A DNA stretch of 64,000 nucleotides from Axinella damicornis (GCA_963931865.1 OZ007513.1:1240001-1304000); one strand, 5' to 3'. Positions 1 through 11,304 are shown, counted from the first letter of the stretch. Notes: generated by a model from the letters alone, not told the origin. Numbers and translations: made by a program.

Positions 1-1054
1 GTAAGAAGAGGTGGTAACTCTGTTCTTCCATTGTTCTGTCCAGTTTGGGCTCACCTGGCACTATGGACAAAGGTGGCCCTCCTCCCACACCAACACCCAT
101 ATGACCAGCTCCCGGCATGACATTCATCAAGGCCACAGGAGGCGGAGCTCCTCCCTGAAACCTTACTGTGTCTCTACTGAGGCGTGGAGTGCTTGCAATC
201 TGGAGCTGAGAGTTCCACTCGTCCAACTCACCCTGTGAGTGCGCAAACGTGCAGTAGTCACCGTAAATACACCGTCGGCCGGCTTGAATATGCAGACAGA
301 GCTTGTAGCCGTTTATGGGAAAGGAGAGTAGCGGTCGTCTGCGCATAGAAGCACTCCTCCCCATGCTCTGGGCAGGTGTGGGGTTATTGTAAGCGTGGAG
401 GGCGTGGGCAGCCACCTGCTGTTTATGTCTGGACCCACTGATGTGATCGTCAAGCTGCTTCTTACTGGTACAGAGCAAGTTGCACACTTCACATCGAAAT
501 TCAAGGCTGACTGGAGCCCCTCCCATGACTGAATTTGTGCTTGGCAGCTTGTTGACCCCCGCCTGGACTGTCAACCACGACCTCAGTTCCTCGTCACTGT
601 GGGCAAAGGTACACCGCTGACCGTACGGGCACGTACCAGTATTTAGCATGTGCTTACAGAGCTGGTATTGGTACGGGCCATTGATGTGCGGTGCAGGTCT
701 TGGCTCGTCCTGACGCTCCTTGTTCCAGGATAAGAGCTCTGCTCTGCTGTGCGCATACGAGCAGTCCTGCCCTTTTGGGCACTCTGTTCTGCTCTGCACA
801 TTCTTGCATATTTGAAAATCAATGTTGGCAGGAATTTTGGGCTTGGGCCGTATTCTTACCCACCTGTGGGCCCCCACCCCCTGGCCAATTTCTTTGGCGA
901 CTCTAATAGGTGCCCACTCTTGGCGGCAGACGGAGCATTTCTTCTTGTCTGTCGAGACGTCGAACGTTGCTTTCGACTCAGGCGTTAATGTGGGGTTGGG
1001 TTTGTGGCTCGTAGAACCGAAGCATATTTTACACACTTCACGAGGTTCAGCCAT
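1..1054 (-). CDS. CCCH-type zinc-finger protein, N-terminal part (HELZ/HELZ2- or ZC3H7-like), runs off the window
   Basis: Reading the minus strand from the ATG at 1054 gives 351 codons without a stop up to base 1, so the gene is cut by the window edge. Three C-X8-C-X5-C-X3-H fingers are visible (Cys83/92/98-His102, Cys133/142/148-His152, Cys253/262/268-His272), each followed by an AHS-x-x-EL-x-x-W tail. A matrin-type C2H2 finger (Cys188/191, His204/210) lies between the second and third, and a CxxC pair near 40-43 may be another zinc site. Such arrays bind RNA. The finger-plus-AHSxxEL pattern recalls the helicase-with-zinc-finger family and ZC3H7; which one cannot be decided without the missing C-terminus. 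After residue 290 the chain turns Gly/Pro-rich. GTGAGC at 54-49 after CAG is a good splice donor, so the exon may end at 55. No neighbour on the same strand. Confidence 0.8.
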   Translation of the reverse strand, partial: MAEPREVCKICFGSTSHKPNPTLTPESKATFDVSTDKKKCSVCRQEWAPIRVAKEIGQGVGAHRWVRIRPKPKIPANIDFQICKNVQSRTECPKGQDCSYAHSRAELLSWNKERQDEPRPAPHINGPYQYQLCKHMLNTGTCPYGQRCTFAHSDEELRSWLTVQAGVNKLPSTNSVMGGAPVSLEFRCEVCNLLCTSKKQLDDHISGSRHKQQVAAHALHAYNNPTPAQSMGRSASMRRRPLLSFPINGYKLCLHIQAGRRCIYGDYCTFAHSQGELDEWNSQLQIASTPRLSRDTVRFQGGAPPPVALMNVMPGAGHMGVGVGGGPPLSIVPGEPKLDRTMEEQSYHLFL

Positions 1055-2217
1055 CCTCTCATACTAAACTCGCTCCAGTTCCCTTTCAGAACTCTTTTTC
1101 CAGTCGGACTAATTCCTAAAAAGTGAACTACAATACTTACGACAACACTAGGATATCTCTAACAATAAAAAATACTTCCTAGCTAAAAAGCAAGACCGCA
1201 GACTGCGAGTTTTCGTCTTGCATAGTAAATTTATACCGCCATCTTTATGCTGCACTCACGTGCGCCAAATGTACAAGCGCTCGCTGCATGGACCAATCAG
1301 AAGGCGACATTCGGCCTAATTATGGACAGGAAGTAACACATTAATTTTGTTATTGGACTATACAGACATATTCTACAACAATTCTTCCCCTCTCACTCCC
1401 CTGTATGCGGCCTGGTTGTGGGACCCTTATGAGCAGAGACTAGTCTAGCAGGGCTAGCCCATCAAATTTTCCCCAGCACAGATCCGCTCACATGACCGCG
1501 CATGCGTACGCATGCTGAAATGCAAAGGCTAGCTAGCTTGTTGGACTAGTGAGAGACTATACTGAAGAGCAAAACTCAATGGGGTGCACAATAATACATT
1601 TATGGATGAAGTTGAATGCTGTCTAGCTATTTAGATGTGTAGCTAGCTACATAACCTAGCTGCTATCTTGTCATATGCAAACATTCAGTCCCACCTCTGT
1701 GGGAGTGACTGAGTAACATAGTAGCCACAGTGCATAGCTACAGCAGGCTGATCTAAATGCAGTATCACAATCATGCATTCCTGAATGCACCATGCTGTAG
1801 AACTGGCTGCAGAGCTTCAATACTCGCAGCTATGAGCAGCTAGCAAGCAAGCAACAGCATTCAGTAGCTAGCTAGCTAGCTATCTGAGCAAGTTTCAGAG
1901 TCTAGTATAGCTAGCCGAGTAGCTAGCTAGCTAGCTAGCTATATTTAGTTAGTTTTGAACTGATGTCACGCCTGTTTTATAACGGGAGTAGCCGTGGCCC
2001 GGTGTTAAATTAACAGCTGTGTGAGCTAACTTTCTCATAGCTAGCCAGCTTGAATGTCATAATTGCAAAAGTTGCATAGCTACAGTGAGATGAATTATAA
2101 GTCTCATAGCCAGTTTAAGTGTCATAATTATGTTAGCTAGCTACTGCATGCAGAATATAGTGGCAGTGGATCTTAGCTACTGAGCTTGAGTTGAAGTAGC
2201 TTATGATTAGTTAAGTC
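1055..2217. other. Intergenic spacer with TAGC-rich simple sequence
   Basis: No coding sequence is seen. The first 250 bases lie upstream of the minus-strand zinc-finger ATG and hold an inverted CCAAT motif near 1289, so this is its likely promoter side. From about 1858 to 1945 the DNA is dominated by TAGC/AGCT tetranucleotides, a motif that recurs throughout the window. Confidence 0.5.
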
Positions 2218-2520
2218 GGGTGGCTGGTGGCCTAGCGGTTAAAGCATCCGACTGCTAATCTAAAGGTTGCAGGTTCAAATCCCACCATTGCCATAGGAGA
2301 GATTTTCTTTCTCTCCTAGGAGTTGACTCAGCTCTACCCTTAAAAATGAGTAGGTGTGTTCTTGAAGTTGTTTTCACCTGATACAGTTCACACCGCATCC
2401 TTCGGAGGGGGATGTAAAGCCGTTGGTCCCGGGGTACTGGTTAATATTAGCATTCATGCTATTCCGGTTACCTCGTTAGCCACTCTACATGGTGGTTTCT
2501 CATAAAAAAAATTTTTTTTA
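2218..2520 (+). repeat. tRNA-derived SINE (tRNA-Ser-like head)
   Basis: The head has a pol III A box TGGCCTAGCGG (2228-2238) and a B box GGTTCAAATCC (2272-2282), with ACTGCTAATC between them as in tRNA-Ser(GCT). A non-tRNA body follows, containing a segment shared with the minus-strand copy at 49551-49919 (the GGATGTAAAGCCGTTGGTCCC stretch and its surroundings). It ends in an A/T-rich tail. It is not a functional tRNA: no acceptor stem closes. Confidence 0.75.
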
Positions 2521-3684
2521 AAGTCTCATGACTTTCTGGCTGATATCTAGCTAGCTAGCTAACGTCAGTAGAGTAGCCAATTAATGGCATCTTGCCCAAT
2601 TGATCTCTTGATGAATCTAATCGAGCTGTGAGGGATGCAACTGGGTTAGCCAAGCTCAGTTGTTAACTTTACATTATGACAGTATGATAGACTTGCACGT
2701 TAGGTAGCTAGTCCACACTGCAGCTCTCTACACATTGGCAGTATCTGAATTAAATTGTCAGAAGCATGCAGTCAATGGCTAATTTTGCCCCGGGATTCTG
2801 GTAACGTTCCTCTTGGACGTCACTCAATCAGCGCATGGTAGATGTTTATGCAGGAAGTAATAACGAACAGATACAGGAAGTAATACAGACCACATAGGAA
2901 GTACAAGAACCCACCTAATACATCACAGTCACCTTACATGTCCAGTGGTAGTATAAATATAGTACTAGACCATTCTAATTATGGATCATTTATTAAATTT
3001 GTCTCCAACGTAACTGGGCAGTGGAACAATTTGCCTAACCTTAATAGCTAAGCTATAAAGTTTGCATCAATACCTAGCTATCACTTATATAATTCAGCAA
3101 TTGTTACTAGCACAATTCTTTAAGTCAAGCGTAACAAGTTTGCTACTTAGTATAATTGTTGCAGATGGAGTCATGATAATTATCCAGGTAGCTAGCTACA
3201 ATATATATATGCTGAATGTTGGTGCACACAAGTTTCTTATCATGTATAGTTGTATCAGCTAAGCTTGGCAAGTCAGTTGCAATTGAAAATCATGAAACGC
3301 TCGAACACAAGAGCACATCCTAACATTAGACAATGATGTCATCATAGCATCAGAGTAAGTACTAGCTATATATGGCTGTGGCTTTGTTAACCAATACATG
3401 TAACCACTCATCTTCTGAAGACAGTGAGACAAAATTGCATCACATGAACACCTGGGGGCACATATGCAATGTAATAAACTAGAATAGAGGTTGCCAATGT
3501 ATTCACAATGCAGATCAGTGTGCATATTGATATTGCCATATAAGGTATAAGCTGCACGGCAACAACGACAGACGACTGACAGACAATTGCATAACCAATA
3601 TACCCTAGCAGCCAATTGAGCCCAGAAAGTACCCATAGGCCTAAGTCCTATAAAGGAGGTTTAAGTTAAAATGGTAGGCGCAGG
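2521..3684. other. Intergenic spacer; left copy of a dispersed direct repeat
   Basis: No convincing gene. Bases about 3091-3306 (from TTCAGCAATTGTTAC to GAAAATCATGAA) are clearly related, in the same orientation, to about 7931-8150. A minus-strand open frame at 3259-3636 has no recognisable motif. Confidence 0.45.
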
Positions 3685-3872
3685 TGTGACTGTGGCCGAG
3701 CGGTTAAAGCTCTCTGAGCGGTTAGCACTCGACTGCAGAGGCCACAGATTTTGAGTCCCACCAGTTGCACCTAGGAAGGGTTTTTCTCCAGGAAAGGGCT
3801 TCAAATAAGCAGCAATTTGCTTCCTGCCCAATCTAAATCTAGCCCATCTGGGGAAATTTCATAAAGGAAAAA
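3685..3872 (+). repeat. tRNA-derived SINE, second type
   Basis: The A box TGGCCGAGCGG lies at about 3692-3702. A degraded B box (TTTGAGTCCCACC) and a CACCTAGG junction follow, then a body unlike that of the 2218 copy, ending in an A-rich stretch. The doubled GAGCGGTTA motif inside the head suggests a small internal duplication. It lies 270 bases upstream of the first receptor gene. Confidence 0.55.
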
Positions 3873-4139
3873 GGCGTTATTACTTTACCCTGCAGCGCAT
3901 GCGCGTGCGGAGTAATTGAAGCACGGATCATATAATACAGCATCATCCTTGGAGCCCATTATGTTCTAAGGATTTCCTCCTGAGCTACTAGGTTTTCTGT
4001 TTTGAGAGTACTATAGGTCTACACATTCAGCGCGTAATCTACCGATATGCATATTCCCGGGCGCCCATAGCTGCTGCGTAACAGAAGTTTCGTATACGCG
4101 ACGGCCCGAACCATCGCCGATTTTGTTCTCATTCGCATA

Positions 4140-6488
4140 ATGTCGCTACACTTAATCCTTGCTGTAGTCTTCAGTCATGTAATTGTTGGATCCTCTGCTG
4201 AGGCTACTGTAACACTGAATGCTTGCAACCGCAATGACCCACAGAATTGTGCAGTCTGTCTGGAGTGCGATAACGGAGCTAGTATCCTTCCAGAATCATG
4301 CAAATTGATGTCTGCCAATCAAGACCTATCCAAGCTTAAGCCCACGCTCTTTTTGTTGTCTCTGCTTCCCTACCCTGATGTCAGACCAAAGTTTCAACCT
4401 TCTTGGGATGAAGGGCCGACCCTAATCCTAGCAGAACAACTGGCAGTGGAACAAGCCAATAAGAGACAGGACATCTTGCAAGGCTACAATGTGGAGCTGA
4501 TCAAGGCAGACAGTGGATGTGACATCAGCTCAAAAGCACTGATTGCTTTTGTGAGCAATGTGCTGCACTCCGAGAGAAATATATCTGGGATTGTGGGGCC
4601 TGGGTGTTCCACATCTGCTACCACAGTGTCACCTCTAAATGGACAGGATAGCCTTGGTCTTATTAATGTTCATATTGCTGGCTCACATCTTCTCACAGAC
4701 AGAGCTGCATACCCAAACTCATTCGGTACATTGGATTCTACAGGAGTATTTGTCAAAGCAGCAATAGCTCTCATGGAAAGGAACGGTTGGACTCAAGTGG
4801 CCGCACTGTATGATGAATCAAGAGTGTACTACTATTCAACGCTGCAAGCTTTTGAGGAGGAGGTAAGGAACCAAGATGACTACGAACTATCCTTCTCGTC
4901 TGCGGTCTACAACACCTATATTCCATTCGGTGCACTCAGGGAATCTTATGCTAGAATCATATTTCTCTTTGTCGGGCCAGATCTTCTCAGCCGAATCATT
5001 TGTCTTGCGTACCACCAGCGTTTTATCTTCCCTTCATTCCAGTGGATCATTGTGAGTAGAACTGCGGAAGAAATCACTGCTACTAGTTTCAATTATCAAG
5101 GTACTCACTATTCCTGTAACGATGAAGAAATACTCCTTGCTACAAACGGAAGCCTTATCATACACTACAAGTTGAAAGCTTTAAACAGTAGTCATGTGAC
5201 CGATTCTGGGCTAACTTATGGGCAATTTCAAGATTTATATCATGAAAAAGTAGAGGCTTTCAACCAGCATTGTGCAGGCAATAATACAATAGCTCCAAGC
5301 TTTTGGGATGCATCATATTTTGATGCAGTATGGTCCCTGGTGCTGGCATTGGATAGAACTGCTGGTGAAACAGGTGTGATCCTTTCTGATTATCGTTATG
5401 GGCAAAACGCCATGACAGAAGCAATCAAGAACCAGCTTCTTGAGCTGGACTTTGAGGGTGTTTCAGGAAGGATAAAATTTGATAACGAAACTGGTTATGT
5501 GAAACGCGCAGTGGATGTTTATCAAATCAACAGAGGCAGTATGGAGTTAGTAGCTTACTACAGTGCTGGAGAAATTATAGAAGTGGCCAATAGCAACTTT
5601 ATCAACAGCAGGTTTGACAAAAGATTTATCAAAGTGCCAATATTCCTTACAGTTCTGTTCATTCTTGTTACATTAGGAGGAGTTGCTTTAACGGTAACAA
5701 CACATATTGCAACCTTCATGCTCCGCAAACACCGTAGTGTCAAAGCATCTAGCCCAAATCTGACCCAAATCGCTTTTATAGGGTGTTATGTGGTCCCCAT
5801 TTCAATACTGTCATACATCACAGCTGAGTCATTTGATTTGCCACCAAAGGATCACTGCAACATATACCATTTGATAAATTCAGCTCTTTATATAGGATTG
5901 ACCCTAGTCTTAGCAACAGTGTGCGTGAAAACATGGAGACTCTATCGCATCTTTGTCCACTTTCGTAATCCCGGCAGACTAATCTCAGACCAAGTTCTCT
6001 TACTTCTGATCACGGTTTGTTTGCTTGTTGCAGTTGTCCTGTGCACAGTGTGGATCGTTGTCGACCCATTCGTACCAAGACAGCGGGAAGTATTCGTAAG
6101 TAGCAGTCTTCCTCCACTTGTGTTTATAGAACTTACGTGCGCTGAGAAGCACTTCTTTCTTTGGTATGGGCTAAGTACTGGTTTCGTTGGATTTCTCATG
6201 ATCTGTGCATTGTGGCTCTCAGTAGCCAGTAGACGCATCCCCCAGAAAGATTTCAAGACCAAGAGCATCATTCTTCTAGTTTACTCGCTATCTGTAGTTA
6301 TTGGCCTTGGGGCTCCGGTGTATTTTGTGCTGTCTTATTCTAGGCAGTTGGGAATCATCCCTGAATTCATTGTCTTGTGCATCCTCCTGAACGTTCCTGT
6401 GTATCTCTGTATTGCATTCTTGTTCCTTCCTCCAATCATGCCACTGATCGTAGCAAAGTGGAGGAGGTTTTCTAAGCCATTACATTAA
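4140..6488 (+). CDS. GABA-B-receptor-like class C GPCR (receptor 1 of 6)
   Basis: A single-exon gene of 782 residues. A signal peptide (1-20) is followed by a Cys-rich stretch (about residues 27-55, six cysteines) not seen in the other five receptors. A Venus-flytrap domain follows (about 60-480), starting with the family block LLPYPDVRPKFQPSWDEGP and containing GPGCS. Seven helices run from about 498 to 765, with the class C signatures KASSPNL in loop 1 and KTWRLYRIF after TM3. There is no cysteine-rich linker before TM1, as expected for GABA-B rather than mGluR types. The tail is short and lacks the coiled coil of vertebrate GABBR1/2. By manual alignment a Trp sits where human GABBR1 has the GABA-anchoring Glu465, so the ligand is probably not GABA. 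Most diverged of the six. It acts at the plasma membrane, probably as a dimer coupled to G proteins (family knowledge). Confidence 0.92.
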   Translation: MSLHLILAVVFSHVIVGSSAEATVTLNACNRNDPQNCAVCLECDNGASILPESCKLMSANQDLSKLKPTLFLLSLLPYPDVRPKFQPSWDEGPTLILAEQLAVEQANKRQDILQGYNVELIKADSGCDISSKALIAFVSNVLHSERNISGIVGPGCSTSATTVSPLNGQDSLGLINVHIAGSHLLTDRAAYPNSFGTLDSTGVFVKAAIALMERNGWTQVAALYDESRVYYYSTLQAFEEEVRNQDDYELSFSSAVYNTYIPFGALRESYARIIFLFVGPDLLSRIICLAYHQRFIFPSFQWIIVSRTAEEITATSFNYQGTHYSCNDEEILLATNGSLIIHYKLKALNSSHVTDSGLTYGQFQDLYHEKVEAFNQHCAGNNTIAPSFWDASYFDAVWSLVLALDRTAGETGVILSDYRYGQNAMTEAIKNQLLELDFEGVSGRIKFDNETGYVKRAVDVYQINRGSMELVAYYSAGEIIEVANSNFINSRFDKRFIKVPIFLTVLFILVTLGGVALTVTTHIATFMLRKHRSVKASSPNLTQIAFIGCYVVPISILSYITAESFDLPPKDHCNIYHLINSALYIGLTLVLATVCVKTWRLYRIFVHFRNPGRLISDQVLLLLITVCLLVAVVLCTVWIVVDPFVPRQREVFVSSSLPPLVFIELTCAEKHFFLWYGLSTGFVGFLMICALWLSVASRRIPQKDFKTKSIILLVYSLSVVIGLGAPVYFVLSYSRQLGIIPEFIVLCILLNVPVYLCIAFLFLPPIMPLIVAKWRRFSKPLH

Positions 6489-7719
6489 TTTGTACAAACG
6501 TCAAGTTAGAATGCCTTACTATACAAAATCACTCAATATTATCCTTCTCATGGACAATCATACATCATTTGTACTTGATTTCAGAGGATGTCTGATACTT
6601 TGTCGACCTTGTATGCATGCAGGTTTAAATTGAAAGAAGTGCATGCTTGATTACTGGACATGTGACAAATTAAAAGCCCCACATACATAAAGGGACTCAG
6701 CAAGGCTACTTTGCAAGTGCAGCGTGTATGTTTGTCATTCAAACTTGGAAAGGGAATGTACCGATGTTAATACATAATGCAGATAATAGTCAGAGTTATA
6801 TAATTATGTATCAGTATAGAAATGCATGCACACTGCAGTGGGTTCTATGTTTTGAGAGAAAAGGAAACAGTAAACAATCAACCTGCACTTATACACATGC
6901 ATGCATTCCAATGTACCCTTGTTGCATCTGAACAATAATCGGGATTGGTTCATGACTTGCTGTATATATAAGAACTTGCACTTTATCTATAATTCCACAT
7001 CTATACCTGTGGTGATTTCTTTTGTTGGGCAGAACTTCCTTTGGAATGCATTGTTCAGTGATTAACATTAACATAAGAAGACTAAGGTACTCTATGGCAA
7101 GAGACTGCAAAGGAAATCATTCAATATGCACCCAGAGCTAGTGGGTAGCTAGCTTTTTATAAGCCTCCCCAGTTTGGGTGACAAAGTTGAAACCTCTCTA
7201 TCCAATTCAGACAAGCCAAACTGATGCCACTGCAGACAACCACAACTTGCAATTGGAAGCGGTATAAATGTATGTTGGTCCTAATTAGCATCCTTCACAC
7301 AATGTGGTACATTTCAGATACCTTTGTTCGTCGGTGATGAGTGTTCTCATGAGTGTTCTCGCATGTTTAATTTGAGAAATACACTTTGGGTGACAAGCAG
7401 ACACGTGTCTCTATGAATCCTAACAAGGGAGAGCCATCACCGCAAGACCTGTGAGTGCCATGAACTGCATGGGACAGCATCGGAATCCATTGAATTGCAA
7501 CTGGGTTAACCTTACTCAGCCAAACCTGGTCTAGATCTTATACAATGGTCGACATAACATTCATCAGTTTCTGAGGTTTGAAACAAATCACACACCACAA
7601 TCCTGATAGGCAGGTTGGTACCCCATGCCTAGTGGGATTGTGGAGTATAAATTAGTCATGAGAATAGACCAATGTATTGCAACCATGTACACAAGAGGTG
7701 GTACTACGTACCTCACAGC
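6489..7719. other. Intergenic spacer
   Basis: 3' side of receptor 1. No gene, RNA or clear repeat is recognised; short open frames show no motif. Confidence 0.4.
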
Positions 7720-7945
7720 AACTGGGAGTTCATGAGTTGCAGCTGCCACAGACACTGAGTGCTATAATGGCCTTTTCTGACACGCACTTGTGGCAGGTGT
7801 TTCTTGCTGGACGTTTGTCTGCAGTATGATGGTCACGACCGCAGCGTTTACATTGCGGTTTCCTGCGGTTGTGCTGGGCCTTCCTGCTTGCCTTGGGAGT
7901 GGCTTTGCTTCTTCCGGCCTCTTGTACATAGTTCAGCAATTGTTA
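7720..7945 (-). pseudogene. Retrotransposon gag zinc-knuckle relic
   Basis: The minus strand encodes a basic peptide with CKRCGRDHHTADKRPA followed by CHKC, the start of two gag-type CCHC knuckles. The second knuckle continues (KGHYSTQC) only after a one-base frameshift, and the rest of gag and all of pol are absent. It is a dead fragment of an LTR element. It abuts the direct repeat starting near 7931, which is where a 5' LTR would lie for a minus-strand element. Confidence 0.5.
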
Positions 7946-8150
7946 CAAGGACAATTCTATAAGTAATTAAAGCACCTAATGTGCCACTTGTTTCAGTGAA
8001 GAGATGGAGTCATGACAATCCAGGTGCAATATAGCTACACTGTGCAATTGAATGAATGTTGGTACACACATATTTCTTATTCAATTACAGTTGTATTAAG
8101 TAGCGAGGCTTGGCAAGTCAGTTGCAATTGAAAATCATGAACACTCGGCT
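7931..8150. repeat. Dispersed direct repeat, right copy (partner 3091-3306)
   Basis: About 210 bases, related along their whole length to 3091-3306 in the same orientation and bracketing receptor 1. The position beside a gag relic would suit an LTR remnant, but no TG...CA ends or target duplication were found, so this is only one reading. Confidence 0.5.
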
Positions 8151-9270
8151 CAATTAGACAGGTCTGGAGACTCTGGCACTCCTTGCTGGGCTTCCTATAC
8201 AATGCGTCAGAAGTAACAAATACACGCAACAGACACATGTCATGTCATGTCATGTCTTTAGACTGACAAGAATGTATAACAGAATTGCACAGCAAGATTA
8301 CTGCTCTACTACGATATCTCACTGATAAAATTGGTGCGTTAGCACACATGATTAAGATGCACTGAAGTGTTAGCTACAGTGGTGTCCATGGTTACCCTGC
8401 TAAAACGAGAGTGTACACAGAAATTGATCCACAAAATGATAGTATAACAAATATTATTGTCATGGTAACGATAAGTATCTGATAGCTACAGGGATCAAGT
8501 TTAAGGTTACAGGGATCATAGAAAGTGGAAACTCCTGTTTTACACCATGCAGATCTCGAGATCCATAGCTGTTATTGCATATTGTGGCCATCTATACATA
8601 GCCTCATCCCCAGGCCCCGTTCGTATGGGCCTGGGAACGAGGCTAGCACCAGTGGTCAGCAATATTCACATCATGATGTTATTAGTTGGGCAAAACGATT
8701 CATTGGAACTGAATCAGCTAGCTATTCACTGATTGTGGTTTGTGGGGCAATTGGTATTCATACTTCAAGGGGACTTTTATATAGGAGGTTGGTACGTCCA
8801 TGGGATGATCGACATGATGTACTGCTCACTCAACGCACACACCCATGCACACATGCACACAATACACACAATTAGCTATGAATCAAGCACACTGAATTGG
8901 GAGGCTGAACTGCAACATGCAGAAGCGACCCATTATGTTTGTCATAAGTATTGTACATGTAGCTGCGTGCACATAGCTACATGTCCATTTCACATAGTTA
9001 CGAATGCTGCAGCCATAAATCATCTACCCATGAGTCATATTTTGGCACGCTGTCATACGTTTGCAGACATAACAGCTTTGAATTCACATGTAAGCTGAAG
9101 CACATCCACTGCTGCTGACCGCCTCTAACTAGCTATGTCATAGCTACTGTCATGTAGCTATATTATGAGTTGGCAGCACACATGAAGGGTGGTACGTTTC
9201 ATGCCCTTGTTCCCAGGCCTTCACCACCTCCAGTCTAGATTTGATCACTTGTAGGTTTGCGCAATAGCTA
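8151..9270. other. Intergenic spacer with short simple repeats
   Basis: Contains a CATGT microsatellite (about 8236-8258), a CA-rich run (about 8838-8872) and the small palindrome at 8599-8645. No gene is recognised. Confidence 0.4.
8599..8645. mobile_element. Short palindromic MITE, TAGCCTCG family
   Basis: TAGCCTCATCCCCAGGCC and its inverted partner GGGCCTGGGAACGAGGCTA enclose a few bases. It matches the family seen at 27323, 31081, 41363, 58627 and 63210. No matching target duplication is visible for this copy. Confidence 0.65.
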
Positions 9271-9940
9271 TAGCGTAACCTACCAATTATCGTCACCTGA
9301 ATTTGCATGATTTGCAGCATCGTCTAGGAACGGTTCCAGGACACCAAACTTGCACCGACGTATAGACCGTCACGCCCTCTATAAGCCCTACCACAGTTAA
9401 AGCTGTTACGTATTTCCGGCTTTTAGCGGTGCACTAGCGAATGCAACCTCACGCAAATCAATTATCGGCACCCTGTACGTATTATCGTCACTGCCTAGTA
9501 GTCCCATAGATAATCCTGGGTCAATTATCGGCACATGCTGATGGCATCGACTCACCTCCATCCCCTGAAGGCCACAAAAATCCACCATAAATCCCCCAGG
9601 TTCATGACCATTCTATCTATCACCCAGTGAAAAAAAAAACACCAAAGCATGCAACCCCTTCAATATATGAATTTTTGAATAAAATTCGTTCATCACACTA
9701 CACAGTAAAATCAAAACAATTCTCTTTCTTCCACATCCAGTACGTGGCACATTCGTGGAGCCATCTCTTGCACACGCACTCCACCCATTCTGATCCAGCA
9801 CAGTCATGCTAGTCGTTCTCAAAACTCTGAGCAGTGGCAGGAGAGGACCCAAGGTCGCGGTCTCCCCCTACGCTTGTTTTGATTAGACATGAACAGCCCT
9901 ACAACATAAAATGGCTAAAAGGACAGGGTCGCCTAGAAAT

Positions 9941-10430
9941 TGACTTAAAATTGTAAAAAATCCCATGGGTTACCCATGGGACTGATTTAAGTCACCCTTC
10001 CCATGGGTGTCTCATGGGACTGATTTAAGTCACCAGAACCCATGGGACACCCATGGGAGCATTTTAAGTCAATATGGTTGACTTAAGTTGCCATGAAGAT
10101 ATACAGTGCATAGTATTACTCATGGGACCATTTTAAGTCAAGTCATTAAAGAGTATGCTCCCATCGTCTCATATCATTAGAGTAAGTCCCTGCCAATCAC
10201 CCATTCACATTCTGAGAATGACTTAAAATGGTCCCATGAGTAATAGACAACATACTATATATTGTGGGACCATCTTAAGTCAAGTCATTGAAGAGTATGC
10301 CCCTGTCGTCTCACACCATCAGAGTAAGTCCCTGCCAATCACCTAGTCACGTTTAGAGAATGACTTAAAATGGTCCCATGAGTAACACACTGCTGTGGGA
10401 CCATCTTAAGGTAGTAAACATGGGTACCGC
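9941..10430 (+). repeat. Left arm of long inverted repeat with CCCATGGG/TGACTTAA arrays
   Basis: Starts TGACTTAAAATTGTAAAAAA and carries paired CCCATGGG palindromes separated by TTTAAGTCAC modules. Two units of about 142 bases follow, each beginning ACTCATGGGACCATTTTAAG and closing with its complement. The whole arm reappears in reverse at 19015-19553. The last bases blend into open sequence near 10410. Confidence 0.8.
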
Positions 10431-11304
10431 GATCTCCGAAACCAAGTTGATGGATAAATGGGCAGCATCAAAGCGTACACAAGTTTCAGCAATACTTTGC
10501 ATCAAACTGCTCCCTCTGCTTGAAAATGCCCTAAAACTCAATTTTAAGGCCCTCTACGAAACTGAAAATTTGGACCCTCTCCAAGGCCCCACCCACACTC
10601 TGACCCCATCATCAATACACACACAAAACAGGCCCCAAAACTACGGATGGATTTACCACCTGCTCTCCTCACTTGCAGGCTACAGCCCAAAACTCACTGC
10701 CACCCTCAAAAACAGAGGTTTGGCTACCCTAGGCTTTCAAAAAAATTCCACGCACACCAACTAAAACCGACTCAAGCCAAGGCCAGTTTCCAAAAGGTCA
10801 ACCTACCCCCTGCAAAAATAGGGATGCTTTTCCACGTTCACCTCTCGGTTACCGAGTTTTGGCCACACATCTACTCCCTCTCACCAGCCCAGTCCAGCTA
10901 CCAAACCAGCCAAATTCGCCCTAACACGAAAATGGGCGGGGCCTGTAATGCCGAAAGGTCAACTCTCTAGAGTACCTTGGCCAGGGAGCTGTCGGAGGCT
11001 GTTCACTTTCCAGGCTGTTCTTCGGCCACTTCAGCAGACCCACAAACATTCCTGCTCACTCCACCTAGCTATTCACACACAGATAGCCCATCGCCACATT
11101 CAATCAGCTAGAATAGCTTCTTACTTAAAAAAAAGAAAAAAAAAAGAAAAAAAAAAGAGTGTTCAAACAAATCTTCAAAGTACCACACGGCCACATCAGA
11201 GTACCGATTTGAAACTCGAAAGGGCCGCTAGCCGCATCAAAGAGAGAAGCCCCCCTTGTTTATTCCGGTTGCCGCCATGGGAAAACGTAAACAGATGAAT
11301 AAAT
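10431..11304. other. Spacer inside the nested element
   Basis: A C/A-rich region with an open plus-strand frame to 10764 that shows no recognisable domain, followed by an A-rich run with scattered G (about 11127-11157). No function can be assigned. Confidence 0.3.

Noticed and set aside
3259..3636. 125-residue Cys-rich minus-strand protein
   Set aside because: No signal peptide, domain or cysteine spacing that I recognise, and part of it overlaps the dispersed repeat.
3685..3772. Functional tRNA gene
   Set aside because: It has an A box and a degraded B box but no closing acceptor stem, and it continues into a SINE-like body.
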